DNA from: Nocardia abscessus NBRC 100374
GTDB lineage: Bacteria > Actinomycetota > Actinomycetes > Mycobacteriales > Mycobacteriaceae
NCBI RefSeq assembly: GCF_000308455.1
Contig: NZ_BAFP01000115.1
Span: forward strand, 1-62,195
Length of the DNA stretch: 62,195 bases
Direction: 5' to 3'
In this document: piece after piece, positions 1-8,935 of the stretch
How positions within the stretch are numbered: the stretch's first letter is position 1
Layout: the number at the start of each line of letters is the position of its first letter
Notes under the pieces: model-generated
What the model saw: only the letters and a program-made list of their open reading frames with translations
Told to the model about the DNA's origin: nothing
The model's database searches: none
Translations under genes and position numbers: made by a program

Positions 1-1871
1 CGTCGTCGCTGGAGGCCGCGCTCACGGAATACGCCGTCGCGCAAGATGACCCGCTGCACCCGGCCGCGCTGACGGCCGCGGCGCTCGGCTATCACCGGCG
101 CGAGCGACAGCCGCTGTGGTGGGCGCATGCCGACCGGCTCGACCATCCGGTGGAGGAATGGGCCGACGCGCCGGGAGTTCTGGTCGCCGACTGGGGCACC
201 GTCGACACCAAGTGGCATCGCCGCCCCGACCGCCCGACGATGCGGCGTTACCTGACCCTGACCGGCCGGATCGGAACCGGTGCGAGCAGCTCTCCGGGGC
301 CCAGCGCACTCACTCCCGGCACCACTGTCTACACCTTCTACGACCAGCCGATGGCCGGGATGGTCACCGGCGCGGGCCGGCGGGCCATCGCGACGGCGAC
401 GGTGCTCGGCTGCTCGGTGGACGCCGAATTCGACGACACCGTCCGGCTGGAGGAATTGCTGCCCGAGGGCTGCGAGCCCTACGACGAACTGCCGTCCGCG
501 ATCGCGCCGGGACTTCCCGCATGGGACGAGAACGCCGCACTGGCAATCGAACTCGCGGCGCAGCAATTGCTGATGACCTTGCCCGGCACGCCCCGCACCG
601 CCGTCTTCGACCTGCTCGCGCGCCGTCCACCCCGGCTGCACGGCGACGCCGGGTTACCCGAGGTGCACGGCGACTACGCCGCCGCGATCACCGCCGCGCT
701 GTGCGCCCTCGACGACTCCTACGTCGCGGTGCAGGGCCCGTCGGGCACCGGGAAGACCGCGACCGCCGCGCGGGTGCTGGAGCGGCTGATCACGCGGAAC
801 AAGTGGCGGATCGGCGTTGTGGCTCGTGAGCCTTCGATCGTGGAGAACCTGCTCGACGCGATCGTGCGCGCCGGCGTGCTGCCCGAACTGGTCGCCAAGA
901 AGGACGCGGCGACGGTCGCCCCGGAGTGGGTCGTGATCGACGCCGCCCGCTACCCGCGGTTCCTGGACAGCGCGATCAGCGGGTGCGTCCTCGGCGGCGC
1001 ACCAGCTGATTTCGCGAACGAAGACCTGGTACCACGCGGGGGCCTCGACCTGCTCGTCATCGCCGACGCAGGCCGCTTTCCGCTGGCCGAGACCGTGTCC
1101 GTCGCGGCGTGCGCACGCAACCTGCTGCTGCTCGGCGATCCGGTGCCGTCGACCGCTCGCGGCGCGCATCCGGCCCCGGTCGGCGAGTCGGCGCTCGCCT
1201 GGCTGGCCGAGGGACGTCAGACGTTGCCTGCCGAACGCGGCTACTTCCTGGACCGCACCTGGCGGATGCACCCCGCTGTCTGCGAACCCGTCTCCCGCCT
1301 GTACTACGACGGCCGCCTGCGCGCCAACGAAACGGTCACCTTGGCCCGGCGTCTGGACGGCGAGGAGCCGGGCGTGGACACCGTCCTGGTGGAGCACTAC
1401 GGCAACGCCACCGAGTCACCGGCGGAGGCGCGGGAAGTGGTGCGCCGGGTCCGCGCGCTGCTCGGCATGTCCTGGACGATCGGCGCGACCACCCGCAGAC
1501 TGCACCCGCACGACATCTTCGTGGTCGCGCCGTACGCCGCGCAGGTCGGGCGCATCCGGACCCTGCTGGCCCGCGCCAAGATCGAAGACGTCCTGGTCGG
1601 CACGCCGGATCGATTCCGCGGCCGGGAGGCGGCGGTGGTGCTGCTCTCCATGACCACCTCCAGTCCCGCCGACGCTCCCTACGGCATGCCGTCGCTGCTG
1701 TCGCGCGGCCTGATCCACGCGCTGTGCCGCGCCATGTGGAAGGCGGTGGTCATTCGCTCACCGCTGCTGATCGAGTACCTGCCCGCCACCGCGGACGAAC
1801 TCGCCGATCTCGGTGCGTTCCTGCGGCTGGCCGCCGCGGGTCAGCCGAAGCAGACGCCCTCGCCCCGATAG
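1..1871 (+). CDS. TM0106-family RecB-like/superfamily 1 helicase-type ATPase, 3' part
   Basis: The frame is open from base 3 of the window, so the N-terminal part, where this family carries its RecB-like nuclease, lies outside. The visible part starts with the LGYHRRE-type linker typical of the family and then has a Walker A motif (GPSGTGKT, near base 735-758). Later helicase motifs are degraded: motif II reads IADAGR where DEAGQ is usual, motif III reads GDPVP where GDPQQ is usual, and motif VI reads HALCRAMW where VAVSRA is usual. It may bind ATP but is unlikely to be a standard helicase. Family members are thought to act on nucleic acids; the role here is unknown. From memory the M. tuberculosis counterpart near kgd is Rv1251c. 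The 3' end overlaps the convergent next gene by 31 bp. Confidence 0.8.
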   Translation, partial: SSLEAALTEYAVAQDDPLHPAALTAAALGYHRRERQPLWWAHADRLDHPVEEWADAPGVLVADWGTVDTKWHRRPDRPTMRRYLTLTGRIGTGASSSPGPSALTPGTTVYTFYDQPMAGMVTGAGRRAIATATVLGCSVDAEFDDTVRLEELLPEGCEPYDELPSAIAPGLPAWDENAALAIELAAQQLLMTLPGTPRTAVFDLLARRPPRLHGDAGLPEVHGDYAAAITAALCALDDSYVAVQGPSGTGKTATAARVLERLITRNKWRIGVVAREPSIVENLLDAIVRAGVLPELVAKKDAATVAPEWVVIDAARYPRFLDSAISGCVLGGAPADFANEDLVPRGGLDLLVIADAGRFPLAETVSVAACARNLLLLGDPVPSTARGAHPAPVGESALAWLAEGRQTLPAERGYFLDRTWRMHPAVCEPVSRLYYDGRLRANETVTLARRLDGEEPGVDTVLVEHYGNATESPAEAREVVRRVRALLGMSWTIGATTRRLHPHDIFVVAPYAAQVGRIRTLLARAKIEDVLVGTPDRFRGREAAVVLLSMTTSSPADAPYGMPSLLSRGLIHALCRAMWKAVVIRSPLLIEYLPATADELADLGAFLRLAAAGQPKQTPSPR

Positions 1872-3019
1872 GTCGGCACGGCGACGCGGGAGCCGTCCTC
1901 CTCGACCAGATGCACCGTGTCGAAGCGCTCGCACAGTTCACCGGCCTTCGCGTGCCGGAACCACACCCGGTCGCCGATCCGGAGTTCCGCAGCGCCCGAC
2001 AGCGGAGTCTGTACTTCGCCCGCGCCCTCCGTACCGAGCAGCTTCAGTTTGCGCGGCCAGACCGGTTTGGGTACCCGCGACGGCCCGGCGGGGCCGGAGG
2101 CGATGTAGCCGCCCGCGAAGACGGTGGCGATATCGGGCGCGGGCAGCCGCAGCACCGGCATCGCGAAATACAGCGCGGGTCGCGGGGTGAACGAGCGGTA
2201 GGCGTCGAACAGCGTCGGCACGTACAGCCCGGACCCGGCGGTCACCTCGGTGACGTCCGGATCGGCGACGCTGACCTCGATGGATCCGCTGCCGCCGCTG
2301 TTGACGATCTCGAGTTCGCCGGTCACCGAGCGGACCGCGTCGAGCACCTCGGCCCGGCGCTTGCGGATTTCCGCCGCTGAGGCCCGTTTCACCAGGCGCA
2401 CCGCGACATTCGAGTCCGGCAGCCCCGCGATCTGCGCCTCGTAGGTCATCACGCCCACCACGTGGAAGCCCTGCCGGAGCGCCTCGCCCGCGAGGGTGGC
2501 CGCCTGCCCCGGGGTGCGCAGGGGAGAACGGCGCACACCGAGGTGCAGCGGGCCGATCCGCAGGGAGGCGTCCACGTCCAGGCAGACGCGCGGCCGCACC
2601 CGGTCGGTGCCGACGGCGGCCCGGATCAGATCGAATTGCGCGGCATCGTCGATCATCAGCGTGATCGAGCGCAGCAGGAGGTCGTCGGCCGCCAGTTCGG
2701 CCAGCGCCGCGCGGTCCACGCTCGGATAACCGAGCAGGACATCGCGCGCGCCGTGGCGCACGAGCCAGAGCGCTTCGCGCAGGGAGTAGGACATGATGCC
2801 CGCGAAGCCGCCCGCGGCGGTGAGGTCGGCGCCGAGGACTTCGGCGAGGACGGCGCGGCAGCGCACGGATTTGCTGGCCACACGCACCGGCGTGCCACTA
2901 GCGCGGCGCACCAGATCGGCGGCGTTCGTTCGCAGGGTGAGCAGGTCGAGGGCGGCCAGGGGTGGGTCCAGTTCGGCGGTGGCCGCGTGCAGCCCCGCGA
3001 TCGGCGACGTCTCGGTCAC
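1841..3019 (-). CDS. alanine-racemase-fold PLP enzyme (amino acid deaminase/aldolase type)
   Basis: This 392-residue protein starts at a GTG. It resembles the N-terminal alanine racemase/D-threonine aldolase fold, a PLP-dependent TIM barrel. The segment VASKSVRC near residue 48 fits the family's PLP-lysine strand, and the C-terminal beta domain contains GDRVWFRHAKAGE, as in metal-dependent D-threonine aldolases and D-serine dehydratases. It probably cleaves or deaminates a beta-hydroxy amino acid in the cytosol; the substrate cannot be read from sequence. It is convergent with, and overlaps, the helicase-type gene. A small inverted repeat lies just upstream, toward the truncated TetR-type gene. 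Confidence 0.75.
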   Translation of the reverse strand: MTETSPIAGLHAATAELDPPLAALDLLTLRTNAADLVRRASGTPVRVASKSVRCRAVLAEVLGADLTAAGGFAGIMSYSLREALWLVRHGARDVLLGYPSVDRAALAELAADDLLLRSITLMIDDAAQFDLIRAAVGTDRVRPRVCLDVDASLRIGPLHLGVRRSPLRTPGQAATLAGEALRQGFHVVGVMTYEAQIAGLPDSNVAVRLVKRASAAEIRKRRAEVLDAVRSVTGELEIVNSGGSGSIEVSVADPDVTEVTAGSGLYVPTLFDAYRSFTPRPALYFAMPVLRLPAPDIATVFAGGYIASGPAGPSRVPKPVWPRKLKLLGTEGAGEVQTPLSGAAELRIGDRVWFRHAKAGELCERFDTVHLVEEDGSRVAVPTYRGEGVCFG

Positions 3020-3034
3020 CAGGACAACTCAACC

Positions 3035-3045
3035 ACCAAGTTGGT
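3035..3045. promoter_or_regulatory. short inverted repeat (possible operator)
   Basis: ACCAA-G-TTGGT lies 16 bp upstream of the GTG start of the racemase-fold enzyme and 3' of the TetR-type gene. A TetR-family site in this position would be reasonable, but the repeat is short and the adjacent TetR-type protein has no DNA-binding domain. Confidence 0.2.
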
Positions 3046-3062
3046 CAAACGTCCAGTATTTG

Positions 3063-3527
3063 TCAGATCTCCACGGCCTTGGTGGCGAGTGCGCTGACCA
3101 TCTCATCGAGCACCACCAGCATGGTCTCGTCGTTGCAATCGGCCAGCCAGCGCAGGACCGTACCTTGCACGATCGAGACGACGTTGCAGGCGATCGCCTC
3201 CACCGGCTCCAGCCACTGCGTTTCCGACAGCTCCGCGCACAGCTTCAGGAACGCGGTGACCTCCGCGTCCTTCTCGCGGTAGAACTCGGACGCGATCGGA
3301 TCCGGGAAGCAATCGCCCCTGACCTGCCAGCGGGCGCGCAGCGCCTGCACGGTCATCTCGTAGGACTGGATCTGCCTATCCGGAGTGGCCTTGACCAGCG
3401 GCCAGTAGGCGCTGACCCCCGCATGCAGCAGTACTCGCAGCGCGCGCAGGCCCTTGTAGTCGAGCGTGGCGGCCGCGGCTTCGACTGCGGCGGTGACGGC
3501 GGGTCGTAGCCGGATTTCTGTTATCAC
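3063..3527 (-). CDS. TetR-type C-terminal ligand domain without helix-turn-helix (probable 5'-truncated gene)
   Basis: About 154 residues from a GTG at 3527; the same frame stays open to 3653, but that part is not protein-like. Residues from about 20 onward resemble the ligand-binding/dimerisation half of TetR regulators (AGVSAYWPLVKATPDRQ, SYEMTVQALR). The roughly 50-residue HTH that should precede this is absent, and I found no HTH-like peptide in the other minus-strand frames upstream. Either this is a decayed regulator or a free ligand-domain protein. The start is uncertain; a TTG with GGGAG upstream is another option. Confidence 0.5.
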   Translation of the reverse strand: MITEIRLRPAVTAAVEAAAATLDYKGLRALRVLLHAGVSAYWPLVKATPDRQIQSYEMTVQALRARWQVRGDCFPDPIASEFYREKDAEVTAFLKLCAELSETQWLEPVEAIACNVVSIVQGTVLRWLADCNDETMLVVLDEMVSALATKAVEI

Positions 3528-3959
3528 TTCTCCACGTGCGCTCAACGACGACTCCCTCGGCGAAAGAACTCGCGCACCTCCGCGGCGCGACTCCGCTGAA
3601 CAGGGCGGGCAACATCGGGAAACACCTGGGCTGCCCGGTCCAACGTTCATCAATGGTAGAGCGTTTTCGGGGTTTGAGAATGGGTTCGATGGGTAATTCC
3701 AGACTGAAAGAATGTTTTGTTACCCAACCGGGACCGGTATGCGATCCCGCCGTGTCGCCCGGAAATCCCGCTATGACGGTGGATCTCGGGGCCACCCTAC
3801 TACTCGGCAGACCGTTGACAACGGTACGGTTCGAGTCGCTGGCAACCCAAATTCTGTGGCGCATCCCACACTGAAACCGCCCAAAACGGTCAGCTTATCG
3901 TGTGAGGTCCGATCCGCAACCGACACCTTTTCGTTCCGTCATGCGGATAGCCTGGATCG
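3528..3959. other. 432-bp intergenic region
   Basis: This lies between the truncated TetR-type gene and the phosphatase gene. No ORF here looks like a protein. The end nearest the phosphatase has a -10-like GATAGCCT just before its GTG. I see no tRNA, repeat or strong hairpin. Confidence 0.5.
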
Positions 3960-4706
3960 GTGACTCTCTCGCCCCCCGCCGACCAGTACTTCCTCTCCGG
4001 CACGTTCAACTTCCGAGACACCGGCGGGCTGCGCACCGACGACGGCGCCAAGGTCCGCCCCGGCGTCCTGCTGCGCTCGGCCCAGCTGAGCGGACTCGAT
4101 GAGACCGGCCACGCCGCGCTGCGCGAACTGGGCGTCAGCGATGTGCACGACCTGCGCGGACAGCGCGAGATCGACCACATGGGCGCCGACCTGCTCCCCT
4201 CCGGCGTCCGGCTGACCGTCACACCGTTCGACTCACGGATGGCCGAGGCGCCGCCGCACGAGGCGACCGCGCGAACCGCCTACACGCACATGCTCGAGGT
4301 CTACCGGATGTTCCCGGCATTACCCGAGGCACATGCCGCCATCGTCGCCCTCGCCGAGTCCATCGTGCGCGGAGACGGCGCCGTGCTGGTGCACTGCGCG
4401 GCGGGCAAGGACCGCACCGGCTGGGCCGTCGCGACACTGCTGCGCGCGGTCGGCGTCACCGAGACCGACGTGCAGGCCGATTACCTGCTCAGCAACGGGG
4501 CCATCCCCGCGCTGCGCGCCGTCATGACGACGAAACTGCTCGCCGGCGAGGAAGTCTCGGTCGACCTGCTCGGCGTGCGCGAGGAGTACCTCGACATCGG
4601 CACCGCCTCGATGCGCGAGTTGCACGGCGGCCTGCACGGCTATCTCGCGACCGCCGGGCTGACGCCGGAACTGCTGGCGCGGCTGCGCGAGCGCATGCTC
4701 GAGTGA
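3960..4706 (+). CDS. tyrosine-protein phosphatase, PtpB-like
   Basis: A 248-residue enzyme with the cysteine phosphatase P-loop HCAAGKDRTG (C-x5-R) around residues 144-153. The N-terminal NFRDTGGLRT and RSAQLSGLDE segments are typical of the PtpB/SIW14-like branch. It should dephosphorylate phosphotyrosine and possibly phosphoserine/threonine or phosphoinositides, as M. tuberculosis PtpB does. I see no signal peptide. The GTG start sits a few bases after a -10-like TAGCCT with no ribosome binding site, which suggests leaderless translation. The next gene is convergent, 7 bp away. Confidence 0.85.
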   Translation: MTLSPPADQYFLSGTFNFRDTGGLRTDDGAKVRPGVLLRSAQLSGLDETGHAALRELGVSDVHDLRGQREIDHMGADLLPSGVRLTVTPFDSRMAEAPPHEATARTAYTHMLEVYRMFPALPEAHAAIVALAESIVRGDGAVLVHCAAGKDRTGWAVATLLRAVGVTETDVQADYLLSNGAIPALRAVMTTKLLAGEEVSVDLLGVREEYLDIGTASMRELHGGLHGYLATAGLTPELLARLRERMLE

Positions 4707-4713
4707 GACCGGC

Positions 4714-5973
4714 TCACTCGACGGACGCCGCCGCTCCCCTGCGCACCAAGCCGTCGGCGTCGATGGTCACCTGATCGCCGGTGTGGAACCAGGTACCGGT
4801 GAACCGCGCCGCGGTCGTGGTGGGGTCGTTCCAGTAGCGCGGCGTGATATTCGGCCCTCGGCACAGCAGTTCGCCGTGCCCCGCCTTCGCCTTCGGACCC
4901 CAGAGCGCCAATTCCGTACCGCCGAAGGGGAATCCGAGCACCGTGGCCGCGTCGGACGGATCGGCGTCCTGCTCGGCGTCGTCCACCGCGAGGCCGATGC
5001 CGCTGGTCTCCGTCGCGCCCCACACCGACCACTGCCGGGCCTCGGGAAACACGCCGCGCAACTCGATCGTCAGGTCGGCCGGAGCGCACGCGGACGCGGC
5101 GCGCTCGGCGCGATGACCGGCTTTGCTGATCCGTGCGATGCCCTCGGTGCGCAGGCCCTCGGCGCGCAGATCCGCCAGTTCGGGCAGCAGGCCCGCGAAG
5201 ATACGCGGCGTCGCGGAGACCATGTCGACCCGCTCGGCGGTGATGGCTTCGGCCAGGCCGGGCGCGTCCCGGGCGAGCACGACGGTGCCGCCGACGGCGA
5301 AGGTCGGCAACAGCTGGTCCACACAGCCACTGGCGTGCGCCAACGGCAGCAGCACCAGGTTGCGCAGGCCGTCGGTCGGCAGATCCAGCGCCGCGACCAC
5401 CGAGCGCACCGCGGACAGCAGATTCTCGTTGGTCAGCTCCACGCCTTTGGGCGTGCAGGACCCGCTGGTGTAGCACAGCAGCGCCAAGTCGCCGAGCGCC
5501 GCACCGTCATCGATGTAGGCGGCGCCGTCCGGAAACTCGCTCTCGGCGCCCGTGCGCCCGACCACGAAATCGGCACGGCTGTCGGCGATCACGCGCTCGG
5601 CCATCGCCTCGGGCAGCCCGTCGGGCACCAGCACCGGTACCGCGCCGCTGAGCAAGGCGCCGAGGAAGGCCTGCACCCAGCGGACGCCCGCGGGCATGCG
5701 GATCGCGATCCGGTCGCCGTACCCGATGCCGTGCTCCTGCAAACCGCCCGCGATCCGGGAGGCGGAGTGCCACAGCTCGCGGTAGGTCAGGCGCGGGCCG
5801 CCGACCTCGACCACGGCTTCGCGGGTGGCGAACGCGTGCACTTGCAGATCCAGGAGTTCGGTCAGCGCGGGTGTGAGGTTTCCGTAGCGCAGCACCCCGT
5901 CGGCGCCCCGGGCCAGCGGGTTGTCCAAGGCGTGTGCGCCGGTGAGGGGATATTCGACGAGCAACTGCGACAT
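4714..5973 (-). CDS. AMP-binding (acyl-CoA synthetase-like) protein lacking the C-terminal domain
   Basis: 419 residues with the N-terminal ANL-superfamily adenylation fold: a P-loop-like YTSGSCTPKGVEL near residue 190, WGATETSG (A5-like) and WFHTGDQ (A7) close to the end. The chain stops at GLVRRGAAASVE, just past the hinge, so the roughly 100-residue C-terminal subdomain with the catalytic lysine is missing. It could still bind or adenylate a carboxylate poorly, or act with a partner, but a full acyl-CoA ligase reaction is doubtful. The start is supported by GGAGGAC upstream. The enoyl-CoA hydratase next to it on the same strand suggests acyl-CoA metabolism. Confidence 0.75.
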   Translation of the reverse strand: MSQLLVEYPLTGAHALDNPLARGADGVLRYGNLTPALTELLDLQVHAFATREAVVEVGGPRLTYRELWHSASRIAGGLQEHGIGYGDRIAIRMPAGVRWVQAFLGALLSGAVPVLVPDGLPEAMAERVIADSRADFVVGRTGAESEFPDGAAYIDDGAALGDLALLCYTSGSCTPKGVELTNENLLSAVRSVVAALDLPTDGLRNLVLLPLAHASGCVDQLLPTFAVGGTVVLARDAPGLAEAITAERVDMVSATPRIFAGLLPELADLRAEGLRTEGIARISKAGHRAERAASACAPADLTIELRGVFPEARQWSVWGATETSGIGLAVDDAEQDADPSDAATVLGFPFGGTELALWGPKAKAGHGELLCRGPNITPRYWNDPTTTAARFTGTWFHTGDQVTIDADGLVRRGAAASVE

Positions 5974-6065
5974 TCGTCCTCCGCATGCCTCGAGGTATCA
6001 GGCACTGCGACTATATGACGCATGTCACAACTTCGCTGCGATAGGCGACGAACGTGTCCTAGCTG

Positions 6066-6860
6066 TCACCGCCCGGCGTAGCGAGCCTTCCCCGGCCCCT
6101 GCTCGAGAAAACTGCGCACGCCACCCTTCAGGTCCTCGGTGTCGAACAGCACTCCGGACACCTCCGGCGTCACCGAATCCGCATGTGCCACACCGCCGGA
6201 ACGCCAGGCCTCGATGATCTTCTTGGTCGCCGCATTCGCCTTCGTCGGGCCCTCGGCCAGCCGGTGGGTCAGGGCCCGCGCGGCGGCGTCGAGGTCGTCG
6301 TGCACGGCGTTCACCACGCCCCACTCGGCCATGGTCGCCGCGTCGTAGAGGTCGCCGGTCATCACGAACTCGCGGGCCCGGCCCGAGCCCGCGCGCTCGG
6401 CGAGGCGCTGCGGACCGCCCATCGACGGGGTCAGCCCGACCACGATCTCCACCAATCCGAACTTCGCCTTCGGCGCCGCCAGCAGGATGTCGCAGGCGAG
6501 CGCGATCTCGAAGGCCGCGGTCAGGGTCAACCCGTGCGCGGCGAACACCACCGGGCACGGCAGCGCCTCCAGCGGATGGATGATCTGCGCGAACAGGGTG
6601 CGCCACAACTCGGCGCCCTGCTCGGGGGACAGGCCGTCGAAGACGTGCACGTCGACGCCGCCGGACACCAGTTTGCCCTCGGCGCGCAGCAGCACCGCCC
6701 GCGGCGGCCGCGCCGACAGGTCGGCGATATCGGCGATCAGCGCGTCCAGCATGGCCCGATCGAAGAGGTTGAGCGGCGGATGGGCGAGCGTGAGGGTCGC
6801 CACCTCCGCACCGCCGTCGGTGCGGTCTCGTTCCAGCCGGGTCGCCTTCGTTTCACTCAT
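6066..6860 (-). CDS. enoyl-CoA hydratase/isomerase family protein
   Basis: 264 residues with the crotonase fold. LTLAHPPLNLFDRAML is near the N-terminus and an oxyanion-hole region follows, with ACDILLAAPKAKFGLVEIVVGLTPSMGG in two adjoining stretches around residues 120-150. These match enoyl-CoA hydratases, which hydrate or isomerise acyl-CoA intermediates. The gene is 92 bp upstream of the AMP-binding gene on the same strand, so co-transcription is likely. It is divergent from the glutathionyl-hydroquinone-reductase-like gene. The exact substrate cannot be assigned. Confidence 0.85.
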   Translation of the reverse strand: MSETKATRLERDRTDGGAEVATLTLAHPPLNLFDRAMLDALIADIADLSARPPRAVLLRAEGKLVSGGVDVHVFDGLSPEQGAELWRTLFAQIIHPLEALPCPVVFAAHGLTLTAAFEIALACDILLAAPKAKFGLVEIVVGLTPSMGGPQRLAERAGSGRAREFVMTGDLYDAATMAEWGVVNAVHDDLDAAARALTHRLAEGPTKANAATKKIIEAWRSGGVAHADSVTPEVSGVLFDTEDLKGGVRSFLEQGPGKARYAGR

Positions 6861-6892
6861 CCGGTCAGCGTACGAGGTCGATCTGGAAGACT

Positions 6893-7921
6893 GTGGGTGT
6901 GATCAAGTCGGCCAGCGAACGCGGTTCCTACGTCGAGCCCGGCGAGTTCAAGCGGGACACGAACTACATCACCACCCGGATCACGGCCGACGGCCGCGAC
7001 GGCTACCCCGTCGAGCCGGGGCGCTACCGGCTCGTCGCGGCTCGCGCCTGCCCGTGGGCCAACCGAACGCTGATCGTGCGCCGTCTGCTCGGGCTAGAGC
7101 CGGTGCTCTCGCTCGGCCTGTGCGGGCCCACGCACGACAAACTCAGTTGGACCTTCGATCTGGATCCCGGCGGCGTAGACCCGGTACTCGGCATTCCCCG
7201 GCTGCGCGACGCCTACCTGGCCCGTTTCCCGGACTACCCGCGTGGCATCACGGTGCCCGCTGTCGTGGACGTGCCGACCGGGCAGGTCGTCACCAACGAC
7301 TACGCGCAGATCACGCTCGACTTCTCCACCGAGTGGACCGAGCACCACCGGCCCGGCGCACCGCAGTTGTACCCCGAACCGCTGCGCGCGGAGATCGACG
7401 AAGTGAGTCTCGCGGTGTTCCGCGACGTCAACAACGGCGTCTACCGTTGCGGGTTCGCCGGGGCGCAGGACGCCTACGACGCCGCCTACGACCGGCTCTT
7501 CCACCGGCTGGACTGGCTGTCGGAACGCCTTGCCGGACAACGCTATCTGGTCGGCGACACGATCACCGAGGCCGACGTGCGGCTGTTCACCACGCTGGTC
7601 CGCTTCGACGCCGTGTACCACGGGCACTTCAAGTGCAACCGGTCCAAGCTCGCCGAGATGCCGGTGCTGTGGGCGTACGCGCGCGATCTGTACCAGACCC
7701 CCGGTTTCGGCGACACGATCGACTTCGAACAGATCAAGACGCACTACTACGTCGTGCACCGGGACATCAACCCGACGGGAATCGTCCCCAAGGGCCCGGA
7801 TCTGGCGAACTGGCTGACCCCGCACGGCCGAGAGGTCCTCGGCGGCAGGCCCTTCGGGGACGGAACCCCGCCGCCCCCTCCGCAGCTGGTCGAACGCGTG
7901 CCCGCGATCCACACACCGTAA
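6893..7921 (+). CDS. glutathione S-transferase family protein, glutathionyl-hydroquinone reductase-like (ECM4/YqjG type)
   Basis: 342 residues with the thioredoxin-fold active-site motif ACPWANR around residue 50 and the C-terminal helical domain of omega/xi-class GSTs (TEADVRLFTTLVRFDAVY, PGFGDTIDF). Family members reduce glutathionyl-hydroquinones through the CPWA cysteine. Actinobacteria use mycothiol, so the thiol partner here is probably mycothiol or another thiol. A GTG at 6893 opens the frame, but GGAAG sits only 3 nt before it and 9 nt before a second in-frame GTG at 6899, which is the more likely start. Confidence 0.85.
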   Translation: MGVIKSASERGSYVEPGEFKRDTNYITTRITADGRDGYPVEPGRYRLVAARACPWANRTLIVRRLLGLEPVLSLGLCGPTHDKLSWTFDLDPGGVDPVLGIPRLRDAYLARFPDYPRGITVPAVVDVPTGQVVTNDYAQITLDFSTEWTEHHRPGAPQLYPEPLRAEIDEVSLAVFRDVNNGVYRCGFAGAQDAYDAAYDRLFHRLDWLSERLAGQRYLVGDTITEADVRLFTTLVRFDAVYHGHFKCNRSKLAEMPVLWAYARDLYQTPGFGDTIDFEQIKTHYYVVHRDINPTGIVPKGPDLANWLTPHGREVLGGRPFGDGTPPPPPQLVERVPAIHTP

Positions 7922-8088
7922 CGAGCGCAGCCGGACGAAGTCCGACGTGAACCGCGCCGGGCCGAGCGAAGCCGAGGCAGCCGCATAACGGACGCAGCCG
8001 GACGGAGTCCGACATAAGCCGCGCCGAACCGAGCGAAGCCGAGGCAGCCGCATAACAGGCGCAGCCTGACGAAGTCCGTCCGGTCCAA
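7919..8088. repeat. 67-bp tandem repeat, about 2.5 copies
   Basis: Units begin at the TAAC motifs at 7919, 7986 and 8053, exactly 67 bp apart. Each unit carries CGCAGCC(G/T)GACG(A/G)AGTCCG, and the first two also carry CCGAGCGAAGCCGAGGCAG and end in CCGCA. The third copy breaks off after AGTCCG. The array begins inside the stop codon of the preceding gene and fills most of the gap before the next operon. No long ORF crosses it. Confidence 0.85.
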
Positions 8089-8194
8089 AGCAGGCGGCCG
8101 CCGGTGGAACCGATCCGCCTGGGTACTTCGTTGTCATGACGAGCTGACGGCAACCGGTGCCATACAGTTCTACCCAGCAGACCGGAAGAGGAGG

Positions 8195-8935
8195 ATGCCG
8201 CCGATGCTCAAAGGCGCGTTCGAGAAGACGGTGGTCGAACTGCTCGACACCGGGTCCCGCCTGCAGGCCCCCGCGGTCGCAAAGTACGTGGACCGAATTC
8301 GCCGCTCCCACCCGGACGAAAGTCCCGCGCAGATCATCGATCGGTTGGAGAAGCAGTACCTGCTCGCGGTGACCGGCAGCGGCAGCGCGGTCGGCGCGAC
8401 CGCCGCTTTCCCCGGCGTCGGCACCGTCGCGGCCATCGCCGCGGTGAGCGCCGAGACCACCTTCTTCATGGAGGCCTCGGCGGTGTTCACCCTGGCGGTC
8501 GCCTCGGTGCACGGCATAACGCCGGAAGACCAGGAGCAGCGCAGGGCGCTGGTGCTTGCCGTCGTGCTGGGCGAGAGCGGCATGCAGATCGTCCAGAAGA
8601 GCGTCGGCACCTCGGCGAAGAACTGGGGCACCGCCTTCGCCAACCGGATTCCCGGCCTGTCGAGCATGAACGATTCGCTGTTGAAGCGGTTCATCATTCG
8701 GTTCATCACCAAGCGCGCCGCGCTGATGGCGGGCAAGGTGCTCCCGGCGGGCATCGGCGCCGTGATCGGCGGCGCGGGCAACCGCGCGCTGGGCAAGGCC
8801 ACGATCTCGAACGCGCGCAAGGCATTCGGGCCGCCGCCGGGCACCTGGCCCATCGACCGGAACCTGGTGATCGACGCCGATCCGCTCACCGCGATCGACC
8901 CGGCGAAGCCGCAACCTCCGGCCACGCCACGATGA
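8195..8935 (+). CDS. conserved hypothetical protein, EcsC-like glycine-rich hydrophobic segments
   Basis: 246 residues, not firmly recognised. The N-terminus is helical. The centre (about residues 55-110) is rich in Gly, Ala and Val (GSGSAVGATAAFPGVGTVAA) and could insert in or associate with membrane. A second Gly/Ala stretch (GKVLPAGIGAVIGGAGNRALG) lies near residue 180. This pattern recalls EcsC-like proteins, but the assignment is weak. GAAGAGGAGG precedes the start. Its stop overlaps the ATG of the ABC ATPase (ATGA), so the two are translationally coupled and may work with the same transporter. Confidence 0.7.
   Translation: MPPMLKGAFEKTVVELLDTGSRLQAPAVAKYVDRIRRSHPDESPAQIIDRLEKQYLLAVTGSGSAVGATAAFPGVGTVAAIAAVSAETTFFMEASAVFTLAVASVHGITPEDQEQRRALVLAVVLGESGMQIVQKSVGTSAKNWGTAFANRIPGLSSMNDSLLKRFIIRFITKRAALMAGKVLPAGIGAVIGGAGNRALGKATISNARKAFGPPPGTWPIDRNLVIDADPLTAIDPAKPQPPATPR

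Noticed and set aside
7919..8088. CRISPR array
   Set aside because: The units are directly adjacent 67-bp tandem copies without unique spacers.
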